Shown here: piece by piece, positions 1-6,861 of the stretch | Layout of the letters: every line of letters begins with the position of its first letter | How positions within the stretch are numbered: the stretch's first letter is position 1 | Assembly: GCA_945787595.1 (NCBI GenBank) | Contig: CALZJV010000116.1 | Location: forward strand, 1-15,689 | Origin: an uncultured Desulfobacterales bacterium | Lineage (GTDB): Bacteria > Desulfobacterota > Desulfobacteria > Desulfobacterales > JAFDCJ01 | Direction: 5' to 3' | DNA: 15,689 nt | Notes under the pieces: model-generated | What the model saw: the letters and a program-made list of their open reading frames with translations, nothing else | Told to the model about the DNA's origin: nothing | Databases searched by the model: none | Translations under genes and position numbers: made by a program

Positions 1-228
1 GCCTTTCCAGATATAATCCGGTTCGTTGCTGCCGTCCAACTGGGAGAGCTGATCATTAATCAATTTGCTGGTTGAACCAATGAAATGTTTCTTTGCGCCG
101 ATCATGTAAAGCATTGATGTAACAAAAAAGATAATCAAACCGAAAAGCAAAAAATAAAGCGAAATCCGTCTCGCCAAGGAGGGCTTCCAGAAAGAGCAAT
201 AGCATTTAAAATGTTCTAATATTTTCAT
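1..228 (-). CDS. Membrane-anchored protein, N-terminal 76 residues (cut by window edge)
   Basis: An ATG at 228-226 on the minus strand opens a frame that stays open to the window edge, giving 76 residues. It starts MKILEHFKCYCSFW, followed by a basic stretch (SLARR, residues 17-21) and one strong hydrophobic segment at about 22-44. A polar, probably periplasmic stretch then begins (KKHFIGSTSKLINDQ). A short cytoplasmic N-terminus, one helix and an extracytoplasmic region are what sensor histidine kinases, diguanylate cyclases and chemoreceptors look like at their N-terminus, but no catalytic domain lies in the window, so the function is open. The ribosome site is weak (AGGCAATCACC before ATG). 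It is preceded by a 550-base gap, so it probably has its own promoter. The reading frame is likely real; the sensor role is only a guess. Confidence 0.6.
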   Translation of the reverse strand, partial: MKILEHFKCYCSFWKPSLARRISLYFLLFGLIIFFVTSMLYMIGAKKHFIGSTSKLINDQLSQLDGSNEPDYIWKG

Positions 229-778
229 GGTGATTGCCTATTGTTTATTTTTAATACCGGGCTGTCTTATATTTCGAATGCAATTTATACTTGTTCTGCA
301 AACAAAATGTCAAATGCTTGTTTGTATCATTGTGTAGCTAAAATGTATCAAATGCTATCTGCATGTGGCTGCTGTTCAGATATTGAACTCATGGGGCAAT
401 TCTCATTGCGGCAGGTGCGGCATACAAAAATAGAATTTCAGTAAGACCGGGGAGACGCAGCAGCCAGTACCCGAAAAACAATACTTTGCTCCGCCAAAGC
501 CAGGGTAACGGAAAACCGAAAAGCATTCGAGAGAATGACCAAAAACCTGAAGGCGGATAGGATTGTCCGGGCCATGGAAATAGTACTTTCGCGATACGCC
601 TTTGCTTACGAGCGAGCTGCTGTGCTTTCAATAGTAAAAGAGCAAATAAGTCGCTTGGGAAATACTCTGGCGGCAAGTCTTGCCGCAGGGCTGAATAATC
701 TGAATGCGACACATACTTGCATCTGTATTTTTTTCGCGTGTGCTTTTTTCAAATAAATTTTCGATAGAGGGTAACAAA
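229..778. other. 550-base intergenic region without a convincing gene
   Basis: This gap separates the lipoprotein gene from the edge gene, both on the minus strand, so it should hold the promoter and leader of the edge gene. Open frames of 67-107 codons exist on both strands, but they overlap each other, lack ribosome sites and have no recognisable composition or motif, so they were not called. Small hairpins are visible: CATTC-GAGA-GAATG near 524-538, GCAAT-TCTC-ATTGC near 397-410, and the perfect inverted repeat at 670-686. Part of the plus strand (about 466-520) faintly resembles a c-di-GMP-I riboswitch but fails on its core motifs. Confidence 0.5.
670..686. repeat. Perfect 8-base inverted repeat (GCGGCAAG-T-CTTGCCGC)
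   Basis: Two 8-base arms are exact reverse complements around a single T. No T-run follows on either strand, so this is not an obvious intrinsic terminator. It lies about 90 bases past the stop of the lipoprotein gene and 440 bases before the edge gene. A protein-binding operator or a transcript-stabilising hairpin is possible; neither is shown. Confidence 0.4.
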
Positions 779-2242
779 CTATTGGGTCAGTTTAGCTTCC
801 GGAGTAATAATGACGTCAATGCGCCGGTTCGTTGCACGACCGCTCTCGGTAGCATTGGATGCTATCGGCCGCATAGAGCCATAACCGACGGCGATTATTT
901 TCTCGTAAGGCAGCGTTTCATTGGCCACTAAATACTGCCTCACGGCATCTGCCCGCTGTTGCGAGAGGTGTTCATTGATTTCTTCAGAACCGGTGCTGTC
1001 CGTATGGCCTCCGATGATAACGTCCGGTTCGCCGAAAGTGCGGATGGCGCGCTGAACCTTGCTGAGCAGGTCGTAATTTTCCGGCATGATCACACTTTGG
1101 CCCACCGGAAAGCGCATGGTTTTTAAACGGATGATGACCTGATTTTGCTTTTTATAAACTTCAGCCTCGTGGGGTTTAAAGTGGTGTTGAATACTACTCA
1201 GTTTCTCATTGAAGCGTTTATCGGCCAGCAGGCGTTCTTTTTCTTGATGCTCCTCGAGTGTTTTTCCTTCCAGGCTGGTAATTCGCTGCTGCAGGTTTTT
1301 AGTGTTTTCAATCATGAAATTGATATCGCCGCGTTGGGCGGAAATAGTCGCAAGAATGTTTTCACGCTGCTTATCGAAGGGCTGATTTCGCATGTCCGTA
1401 GCACCCAGCGATTCGGAGGCTTGGTAATGAAATCCTTCAGCCCATAAGGTGATTTGCTCAGGTTCCATGGCATCGAACTTCTCACTTTGCTCTGCAATCA
1501 CGTGCAATCGCCGGGCCATGAAAAGTGCCTCGGTCGCCAATCGGTGCATTTTTTCTTTTTGATAAGGGTTTTGGGTAATAAATGCATCTGCATCCGCCAG
1601 TTTTTTCTCAGCGGCTGAAAATGATTGGGGTGCAATTTTTTGCATGTCTTTATCTTGCGCTTCCTGGATAAGCCTGCGGACTTCGCCGATGGTCCGAACC
1701 TTGATTGCCCGCAACTCAAGGTCACGAAAACCCTCCGCAACTCTGGCCTGATTCCTTTGGGCGTAATTTAAATTATTGTCTTCAATTGCTCTGGTAAGAT
1801 TGAGGAATCGTTCTTCTGCATCTGTGTACTCTTTTCCAAGGGTCGTCGCTCCCGCATCCCGCGCCAGATTGCGTGACTTGATGGCATTGGGCAATGTTGT
1901 TTCGGACACCTTTGCAATATCTTCCGCACGAATAAGCTGGGCCCGTCCGGTAGCAATATCATCGAGAATTTTTGATAGCTGATCGCCCTCTTCCAGGCCT
2001 TTTTTGGCTGCATTGAGGGATGAATTAGCTCTTACAAACCAGCTCGGAGCCAGCACATGGAGCTGATTTTTATAAGCTAGGGCGATATCATTGTCCAATT
2101 GATTGATAAGTTCTTGAGGATTTTCGGATTTGGAGATTGGTTTCACTTCCAGCTGTTGCCCGGCACATGCAAACAGCATCAAAATAACAGCCGGCAGGAA
2201 AATTGAGACAAGATTGGCTTTGTTTCCCAGTATTTTGCTCAT
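779..2242 (-). CDS. Outer-membrane lipoprotein with C-terminal OmpA-like domain
   Basis: This 487-residue protein is probably an envelope lipoprotein that tethers the outer membrane to peptidoglycan. Residues 1-25 are a hydrophobic signal ending in a lipobox-like LMLFAC with the acylated Cys at 26. The Phe at -2 is unusual but tolerable. Residues about 45-365 are charged, Ala/Glu/Gln/Lys-rich and helical, resembling DUF4398-type repeats early on and a coiled coil at about 290-365. The OmpA-like domain is at about 367-483, with the core GGHTDSTGSEE (411-421; Asp415 expected to contact diaminopimelate), LSQQRADAV (427-435) and GRATNRRIDV near the end. The start is well supported: AAGGAGG at 2253-2259 sits ten bases before the ATG. 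It stands alone, with long gaps on both sides. The domain call is firm; the cellular role is inferred. Confidence 0.93.
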   Translation of the reverse strand: MSKILGNKANLVSIFLPAVILMLFACAGQQLEVKPISKSENPQELINQLDNDIALAYKNQLHVLAPSWFVRANSSLNAAKKGLEEGDQLSKILDDIATGRAQLIRAEDIAKVSETTLPNAIKSRNLARDAGATTLGKEYTDAEERFLNLTRAIEDNNLNYAQRNQARVAEGFRDLELRAIKVRTIGEVRRLIQEAQDKDMQKIAPQSFSAAEKKLADADAFITQNPYQKEKMHRLATEALFMARRLHVIAEQSEKFDAMEPEQITLWAEGFHYQASESLGATDMRNQPFDKQRENILATISAQRGDINFMIENTKNLQQRITSLEGKTLEEHQEKERLLADKRFNEKLSSIQHHFKPHEAEVYKKQNQVIIRLKTMRFPVGQSVIMPENYDLLSKVQRAIRTFGEPDVIIGGHTDSTGSEEINEHLSQQRADAVRQYLVANETLPYEKIIAVGYGSMRPIASNATESGRATNRRIDVIITPEAKLTQ

Positions 2243-2360
2243 CTTTTATTATCCTCCTTAATATGAGTTTAATTTCGATAATATCCCGGGCAGGTGCGAA
2301 TGCCTTTTGACCTGATGAACCTCACCATGATATGGTAGATTTTCTTACAATTTTATAGAT

Positions 2361-2400
2361 AGTGCCTGTCCATAAATCGGTTAAAATCAGATCGGGCACT
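2361..2400. repeat. Hairpin AGTGCCTG / CGGGCACT
   Basis: An eight-base stem (one G-T wobble when written as RNA) closes a 24-base loop. It ends four bases before the palindromic element at 2404-2550. Its loop contains CCATAAAT, which is complementary to ATTTATGG in the right arm of that element, so the two may be parts of one composite repeat. Confidence 0.4.
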
Positions 2401-2403
2401 CAG

Positions 2404-2550
2404 TAGTGTTTCCAATCCAGAAATGTGGATTTTTGTCCAAGGTCAAGGAAATCAAGCGTTTGTGCGGAGACCTAGCTGGCTACGTCGCACAAACAAACGC
2501 GCCGATTGACGCCGAGTTTGGGCAAAAAGACCATTTATGGATGGAAACTA
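2404..2550. repeat. 147-base near-palindromic element, MITE-like
   Basis: The left end reads TAGTGTTTCCAATCCAGAAA and the reverse complement of the right end reads TAGTTTCCATCCATAAATGG. The two can be followed inward through TTTTTG(T/C)CCAA to an inner perfect nine-base stem, GTTTGTGCG (2458-2466) with CGCACAAAC (2486-2494), around a 19-base loop. Almost the whole element therefore folds on itself. TA dinucleotides sit at both ends, as left by IS630/Tc1-mariner-type insertions, but no longer target duplication is visible. It encodes no protein. It is likely a non-autonomous mobile or REP-type repeat; its copy number cannot be judged from one window. Confidence 0.7.
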
Positions 2551-2671
2551 GCTATTATCGTCGCATAAGGGTTTGGAATTAGCGTCCAATCTAAAACGTA
2601 AATACTTTAGTTATGGGTCCAAAACACTGAAAATATAACGATCTTAGTATATTATGTCAAGGAAACTTTGT

Positions 2672-2694
2672 ACAGTGAACCCTGAACTCTTGAA
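2672..2694 (+). repeat. Copy A of a short dispersed repeat (ACAGTGAACCCTGAAC...)
   Basis: These 23 bases match positions 9442-9464 at 21 of 23, and a related inverted copy lies at 14894-14929. The unit is built from CCCTGAA-like heptamers or octamers. All three copies are intergenic. Confidence 0.6.
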
Positions 2695-2730
2695 TAACAG
2701 CCAAAAAAGTATATCCCGAATTCAGCGGTA

Positions 2731-3048
2731 ATGATTGAACCGGTTTACCCCAATGTTGCAACGATAGGATTTACCTTAACCATTCTATTACAAATGAACA
2801 ACATTAATGATGATCACATACAATTTTCTGAGGGCGTTGGCAGGAACCGCTGTTTATCCTGTGGCACATCTGAAAACATGAGGCAGCGTAAATACTGTTC
2901 CATCGAGTGCCGGCAACGGCTTCGTTATAATTTAAACCTCAGAACCGGTCTGCTAAGAGCCTTAAATACAAGATATGCGACGTTTTATTGGTTCGGAGGA
3001 GTTGTTCAGTTACATATTTCCGCGAACATCGGGCCGCAAGCCGGTTGA
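2731..3048 (+). CDS. Zinc-finger N-terminal part of a split J-domain protein
   Basis: This 105-codon frame contains a four-cysteine cluster at residues 41-60, CLSCG followed by YCSIEC (CxxC, 11 residues, CxxxC), which is expected to bind zinc. A basic region follows (RQRLRYNLNLRTG). After TRYATFY (residues 81-87) the frame turns into unconvincing sequence and stops, while plausible continuation (GSEELFSYIF) appears at once in the next frame at about 2987. I read this as the first half of one gene, shared with the J-domain frame at 2975-3496 and broken near 2986-2992. The start is uncertain: ATG 2731 has no clear ribosome site, and ATG 2794 (MNNINDDH) is an alternative. No function beyond a chaperone-associated metal-binding module can be assigned. 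Confidence 0.5.
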   Translation: MIEPVYPNVATIGFTLTILLQMNNINDDHIQFSEGVGRNRCLSCGTSENMRQRKYCSIECRQRLRYNLNLRTGLLRALNTRYATFYWFGGVVQLHISANIGPQAG

Positions 3049-3496
3049 AGATTTTTGTACCATGTCCAATATTTTAGGAAATGCGTGGTGGGCTGAGAAA
3101 AACCGTACCAACAAACGCTACTTGGCCACCCGACTCGTACTTGAAAAAGCGGAAAGCAAAAATGCAGGCCCCACGGTCATCAGACCTGTTGAGATAAAGG
3201 AGCCGGTCAGCGTGGCCAAATCCTTGACTTTTTTGAGGCTTAAAAAAGCGGACTTAAATTCACCCGAGCTTAAAAGGAAAATAAAATCCGCCTACCGTAA
3301 GCAGGCAATGAGATACCACCCCGACCTGGGCGGTGATGCAGACGGTTTTAGAAAACTGCATGACGCTTACGAACAAATAATCAAATGGTCCGAAAACCCG
3401 ATTTTTGTAAGGCGTCGCGGCTTTCCGGATAAATGGTTTTACGAAGGCAGCACGATCCGATGGGTTCAGCCGGCTCCCCGCCTGGCTAAATTTTAA
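2975..3496 (+). CDS. J-domain (DnaJ-like) protein, C-terminal part of a split gene
   Basis: The 173-codon frame carries a J domain at about residues 84-138: a helix (LKRKIKSAYRKQAMRY), the diagnostic HPD at 115-117 followed by LGGD, and FRKLHDAYEQI. J domains stimulate the ATPase of Hsp70/DnaK, so this is a co-chaperone-type protein. Outside the domain are conserved-looking stretches with many aromatic and basic residues (NAWWAEKNRTNKRYL, residues 36-50; FVRRRGFPDKWFY, 144-156). There is no Gly/Phe region or DnaJ cysteine repeat, so it is not DnaJ itself. No Shine-Dalgarno precedes ATG 2975 or the inner ATG at 3062, which supports the view that translation originally came from the zinc-finger frame upstream. 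It may be a pseudogene or depend on frameshifting. Confidence 0.65.
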   Translation: MRRFIGSEELFSYIFPRTSGRKPVEDFCTMSNILGNAWWAEKNRTNKRYLATRLVLEKAESKNAGPTVIRPVEIKEPVSVAKSLTFLRLKKADLNSPELKRKIKSAYRKQAMRYHPDLGGDADGFRKLHDAYEQIIKWSENPIFVRRRGFPDKWFYEGSTIRWVQPAPRLAKF

Positions 3497-3503
3497 AAAC
3501 CGA

Positions 3504-3767
3504 GTAAAAGTTCAGCCACTAGGACATTAAGTTTTTCCCGAAACGATTGTGCAGATTTTTGACGAACAAACACAGGAGCGGATTAATTGTCTGCCGGCCA
3601 CCATTTTGCCCGAAAAAATTTGCGGTGTGAAATGGGTGTCGGCGTTTCCCCCAAATCCCCTGCGTTACGGTGTACAGAACCTATCAGCTGTTTTTATTTT
3701 ATCCGAGATTCAAAAAGGATTCCCCATTGCATTCATGGAAGGTACGCTGTTATCGCTTTATCTTCGT
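3504..3767 (+). pseudogene. Remnant of an ornithine cyclodeaminase / mu-crystallin family gene
   Basis: From 3549 one frame reads a typical middle segment of this family: RINCLPA, then CGVKWVSAFPPNP, LSAVFIL, and GFPIAFMEGTLLS. These line up with HICGTKWYGSNTENP and GAPLAIMDGNLIS of the intact family member at 13767-14882, and look even closer to SbnB-type members (KWxSSFPxN, GYPxAxxEGxxIS). Sequence resembling the preceding strand (VKVQPLGH) continues upstream but is interrupted by TAA at 3528. The C-terminal Rossmann half is missing: similarity ends near 3767. About 75-85 residues remain of a roughly 330-residue protein. It fills the space between the J-domain gene and the hydratase, and lies in a different frame from the hydratase's upstream extension. 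The homology is read by eye; its status as a dead fragment is well supported by the stop and truncation. Confidence 0.65.
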
Positions 3768-3811
3768 ATCCGATTTATAAAATACAGGGTATCAGAGAAG
3801 GAGAGGTTACC

Positions 3812-4621
3812 GTGGAATTTAAAACAATTAATTATTCCCAGGATCAACATATAGGAATCATTCAACTCAATCGACCTCATCGGATGAATGCGGTCATTGA
3901 GGAAATGTATAATGAAATCCAGGCGGCGCTTAAAGCCGCAGAAAATGATGATTCGGTCCGGGCCTTAATATTGACGGGCTCTGTTTTGGAAAAAAATGGG
4001 ATTGTTAAACAAGCTTTTTGCGCGGGTGCTGATTTAAAAAAGCATGCCCAAGGCGATCGCACGGAAGCTCAGAAAAGAAAATATATCATGCTGGGCCAGG
4101 ACACCACCAAGGCCATTTACACATTTTCGAAACCGTTCATTGCGGCAATTAACGGTCCGGCCCGTGGAGCGGGAGCAGAATTGGCTTTAAATTGCGACTT
4201 TGTCTTTATGGCACATGATGCAACCCTCGCATTTACTGAAACGGGTTTGGGCACGTTTATCGGCGGCGCAGTAACCTATAATTTGGTAAAGATGATCGGA
4301 CTCCAGGCAGCCAAAGAATTGATCTACACCGGAACCGTTATTGACGGGAAAAAGGCGGTTGAAATCGGTCTGGCATTGAGATCTTACCCGGTCGACGAAC
4401 TTCTTTCTGAAGCAAAAGCCTTTGCCGAATTGCTGGCCTCGCGAGCCCCCATTTCCCTCCAATTAGCAAAAAAACGCCTTCAGCAGATGTATGGTTTCGA
4501 TCATGAGAGTGTTTTGCTATTAGAAGCAGATGCCGTGTTTACCTGTATGAACAGTGAAGACTGGCATGAAGGTATTCGCGCCTTTGCCGAAAACCGCCAG
4601 CCCATATTCAAAGGGAAGTAA
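3812..4621 (+). CDS. Enoyl-CoA hydratase/isomerase (crotonase) family protein
   Basis: From the GTG at 3812 the product has 269 residues, normal for a crotonase. This start is preferred because AAGGAG (3798-3803) lies eight bases upstream. The frame continues about 75 codons further up, but that stretch has no family similarity and overlaps a decayed gene. Family features: FCAGADL (69-75, oxyanion-hole side), INGPARGAGAELALNCD (113-129) and FTETGLGTFIGGA (141-153). The two glutamates that act as acid/base in hydratases appear kept (Glu123 and Glu143, the latter in an E-x-x-x-G context). It ends in a typical EGIRAFAENRQPIFKG tail. Hydration of a 2-enoyl-CoA in fatty-, aromatic- or amino-acid breakdown is the most likely activity, but isomerases and other CoA enzymes share the fold. 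It precedes the transporter operon by 323 bases and may be independent. Confidence 0.9.
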   Translation: MEFKTINYSQDQHIGIIQLNRPHRMNAVIEEMYNEIQAALKAAENDDSVRALILTGSVLEKNGIVKQAFCAGADLKKHAQGDRTEAQKRKYIMLGQDTTKAIYTFSKPFIAAINGPARGAGAELALNCDFVFMAHDATLAFTETGLGTFIGGAVTYNLVKMIGLQAAKELIYTGTVIDGKKAVEIGLALRSYPVDELLSEAKAFAELLASRAPISLQLAKKRLQQMYGFDHESVLLLEADAVFTCMNSEDWHEGIRAFAENRQPIFKGK

Positions 4622-4944
4622 AGTCAATGAATCAGAATCTATGATTCGATAAAATGTCGATAAGGCTGCGCCAAGCGCCCATTTTCAGGGTATTGACATA
4701 ATTTGATATTTAGGTTAGCTTGCCTTGAACCAGTCAGCATCTAAGATCATTTCTGAAATCGACATTTCCTAACCCCAAGCGATTGCATTACAGACGGTAA
4801 AAGAATTAAAAACCCTCATAGGGAAGGTGGGCTATTAAAGAATTTATTTTTTCGCGCTAGCGTTTAATTGCTAAACATTTTTGGAAAGGAGGCTTTGCCA
4901 ACGGAGGAATTTAACCAAAACAATCACATGAAAGGGGGTAAACT
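4622..4944. other. Leader/promoter region of the transporter operon
   Basis: This 323-base gap holds a small hairpin, GAATCA-GAATCTA-TGATTC (4629-4647), just after the hydratase stop. A perfect TTGACA lies at 4693-4698, but the hexamer 17 bases on (TAGCTT) is a poor -10, so a promoter here is only tentative. Near the end are several purine-rich, ribosome-site-like stretches (AAAGGAGG, CGGAGGAA, AAAGGGGG). Only the last (4931-4938) is correctly placed for the ATG at 4945. No terminator with a T-run was found after the hydratase. Confidence 0.45.
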
Positions 4945-6636
4945 ATGAAAACTTGGTTTCGCAACGGATTATTGATAGGCGCCGTCATTGCGCTCATGAT
5001 AACTACCCTGCCGGCACATGCCCAAGATTTACCCGCAGAGCGCCTGGTGCCATCTATTGGTCTGCTGGGCACAACCGCTGACTACTCACCCCAGCGTTAC
5101 AACATGCAGCGCATGATAGTGGAAAGCTGGAAAAAACTGGGCATAAATGCCTACAACGACCCCACCAAATACGAGGCCATGATTAAGCGGGCCTTTCGCT
5201 CCAAGCAGTTCGACACCTATATCATCAATTGGTCTCCCCAACTGGTGCGCTTGGAGCCGAATGTTTTCCTAAGAACCCATCTTACCTCGGAGAACGCTGG
5301 CTGGGACGGCATCAATGTCTCCGGCTACCAGAACCTGGCCTACGATAAATTGGCCGATGCGCAAAAAGTGGCCCTCAATGTCAAGGACCGCAAAGCCATC
5401 GTGGACTTCATGCAAGAGTTTCTTTACGAGCGCCAGCCCCACCATGCGTTTATGCATCACAAGGTTCTACGCGCTTACAATCAGAAAAATTTTACGGATA
5501 TTATTCTGGCACCCGGCGTGGGGCCCTGGAGTTTCTGGACGGATTGGTCGGCAACTCCCACTGGAAGCCAGCGCATTTTCCGACAAGCCGCCCCGGCTGA
5601 TTTTAAAACCATCAATCCCATGATGGCCCAGTTGATTACCGATCAATGGCTCATGGAACATATTTACGATACGCTGATGAAACCCGGTGCCGACGGCAAA
5701 CCGCAGCTCTGGGCCGCCACCAAATACCAGTGGCTGGATGAGACCACCATCGATGTCACCGTGCGGGAAGGGATGATGTTTCATGACGGCAAACCGGTAA
5801 CCCTGGAAGATATTCAATTTTCCTTTGAGTACAGCCGTAAATCCGGTTACCTGTTGTCATTTTTAAAGAACCTGGAATCTGTCGAAATCGAAGGTGACAA
5901 CAAATTACGCTTTAAGCTCAAAGAGCCAGATGCCGGATTCCTGTTTACGGTGCTCTGCCAGGTCTACATCCTGCCCAAACACATTTGGGCTGAAATCGAC
6001 AATCCAGCCACCTTTGCCAATGACAATCCCATTGGCAGCGGCCCATTCAAATTCGACTACTACCGCCGGGATGAGGAACTGTCGCTGAAGGCGTTCAAGG
6101 ATCATTTTGCACCCCCTAAGAACGACGGTTTCCTGCACGTTGTTTACGGAAATATAGAGGCCATCGTGGGTGCCTTGGAGCGGGGCGAAATCGACTCAAC
6201 CGCCGCCCCTGTCTTGGATTCCCTCCAGGCCGAAAGACTGGGGAAACTTCCTGAAATCAAAGTCGTTGCACCCCTGACTTTCGGTATGTATATGTTGGAA
6301 TTCAACACCCGCATCCCACCTTTAAATGATGTTCATTTCCGCCGGGCAATTTCCTATGCCATACCGGTGCCGGCCATGATCAAACGAGTATGGGATGGAT
6401 TTGCGGTCCCGGCCGGAGCGATGATCTCACCGGAAAACAAGTTTTGGCACAACAGTAATCTGCCGCCCTGGCCTTACGACATGGAAAAAGCGAAAGAAGA
6501 ATTGCGCCAAGCCGGCTATGAATGGGACAGTGAAGGTCGTCTGTACTACCCGGCCCCGGAAAACGATAAGCGCTGGATAGATACCGTCGATAGTTACAAG
6601 ACCTATGAGACGCAGGCCATCACCTGGCGGAAATAA
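4945..6636 (+). CDS. Family 5 extracellular solute-binding protein with circularly permuted order
   Basis: This is the substrate-binding subunit of the Dpp/Opp-type importer encoded downstream; it should capture a peptide-like ligand outside the inner membrane. It has 563 residues with a Sec signal of about 26 residues ending PAHA-Q and no lipobox. Residues 53-200 match what is normally the C-terminal end of this family: QRMIVESWKKLGIN, FDTYIINWSPQ, GYQNLAYDKLADAQ, a RKAIVDFMQEFLY helix. Residues 209-540 then match the normal N-terminal and middle parts: INPMMAQLITDQWLMEHIYD, REGMMFHDGKPVTLEDIQFSF (272-292), NPIGSGPFKF (361-370), FRRAISYAIPVPAMIKRV (465-482), YDMEKAKEELRQAGY (511-525). The chain stops where a normal one would go on into the C-terminal lobe, which here is at the front. 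Family membership is firm; the permutation is read by eye. AAAGGGGG precedes the ATG. Confidence 0.9.
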   Translation: MKTWFRNGLLIGAVIALMITTLPAHAQDLPAERLVPSIGLLGTTADYSPQRYNMQRMIVESWKKLGINAYNDPTKYEAMIKRAFRSKQFDTYIINWSPQLVRLEPNVFLRTHLTSENAGWDGINVSGYQNLAYDKLADAQKVALNVKDRKAIVDFMQEFLYERQPHHAFMHHKVLRAYNQKNFTDIILAPGVGPWSFWTDWSATPTGSQRIFRQAAPADFKTINPMMAQLITDQWLMEHIYDTLMKPGADGKPQLWAATKYQWLDETTIDVTVREGMMFHDGKPVTLEDIQFSFEYSRKSGYLLSFLKNLESVEIEGDNKLRFKLKEPDAGFLFTVLCQVYILPKHIWAEIDNPATFANDNPIGSGPFKFDYYRRDEELSLKAFKDHFAPPKNDGFLHVVYGNIEAIVGALERGEIDSTAAPVLDSLQAERLGKLPEIKVVAPLTFGMYMLEFNTRIPPLNDVHFRRAISYAIPVPAMIKRVWDGFAVPAGAMISPENKFWHNSNLPPWPYDMEKAKEELRQAGYEWDSEGRLYYPAPENDKRWIDTVDSYKTYETQAITWRK

Positions 6637-6700
6637 TAGCAGGTGCCAAAAGGGGGGGCGCTTCAGTTTCGGCACTGTTGACTTAAGAACTTTATAAATT

Positions 6701-6776
6701 GTGGGAGCGGCTTCCAGCCGCGATTAAAACCGACGAGCCGTCAATCCTGATCGTCGCTGGAAGCCACTGCCGCCAC
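6701..6776. repeat. REP-like inverted pair (BIME-type) between binding protein and permease genes
   Basis: GTGGGAGCGGCTTCCAGCCG at 6701-6720, continuing CGAT, has the classic REP layout: a GTGGGAG head followed by a GCGGC-TTCCA-GCCGC hairpin (6707-6721). A diverged copy lies inverted at 6750-6776. Across the pair, GGCTTCCAGC (6709-6718) and GCTGGAAGCC (6756-6765) are perfect complements, and CGACGA (6731-6736) pairs with TCGTCG (6751-6756), so alternative folds exist. REP pairs inside operons often protect upstream mRNA from 3' decay, which here would favour the binding protein over the membrane subunits; that effect is inferred. Confidence 0.65.
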
Positions 6777-6861
6777 TTATTCACCTTAGTTCAACTGTAT
6801 TGGGCTTCAGCACTCCTCCTTCTTTGGCAGCATCATCTTTCGTAGCGAAGGTACACGGAAT

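Larger units (their letters stand above)
2243..2730. other. Intergenic region rich in inverted repeats
   Basis: Nearly 490 bases without a gene separate the minus-strand lipoprotein from the plus-strand zinc-finger/J-domain locus. It contains the lipoprotein ribosome site (AAGGAGG, 2253-2259), a small inverted repeat ACCAT-GAT-ATGGT near 2325, the hairpin at 2361-2400, the palindromic element at 2404-2550 and one copy of the CCCTGAAC-type repeat at 2672-2694. No clear -35/-10 pair could be read for either flanking gene. Confidence 0.5.

Noticed and set aside
466..545. Possible c-di-GMP-I (GEMM) riboswitch on the plus strand (GACGCAGCAGCC, CGCCAAAGCCAGGGT, a GAGA tetraloop hairpin).
   Set aside because: The conserved GGACGCAAAGCC and receptor motifs do not match well, the spacing is wrong, and no plus-strand gene follows; the flanking genes are on the minus strand. 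An Infernal search with RF01051 would decide.
389..712. 107-codon minus-strand frame in the left intergenic region.
   Set aside because: No ribosome site, odd composition rich in Pro, Trp and Leu, no domain, and overlapped by equally long frames on the other strand.
3587..3811. 75-residue N-terminal extension of the hydratase.
   Set aside because: No similarity to crotonases, overlaps a decayed gene in another frame, and a GTG with AAGGAG eight bases upstream exists at 3812.
4693..4721. TTGACA followed after 17 bases by TAGCTT as a sigma-70 promoter for the transporter.
   Set aside because: The -35 is perfect but the -10 matches only three positions, so it is mentioned only as tentative in the leader entry.
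4931..4948. Tiny upstream frame overlapping the binding-protein start as ATGA (ATG AAA GGG GGT AAA CTA TGA).
   Set aside because: Its own ATG has no correctly spaced ribosome site and six codons can arise by chance; the purine run is better explained as the ribosome site for ATG 4945.
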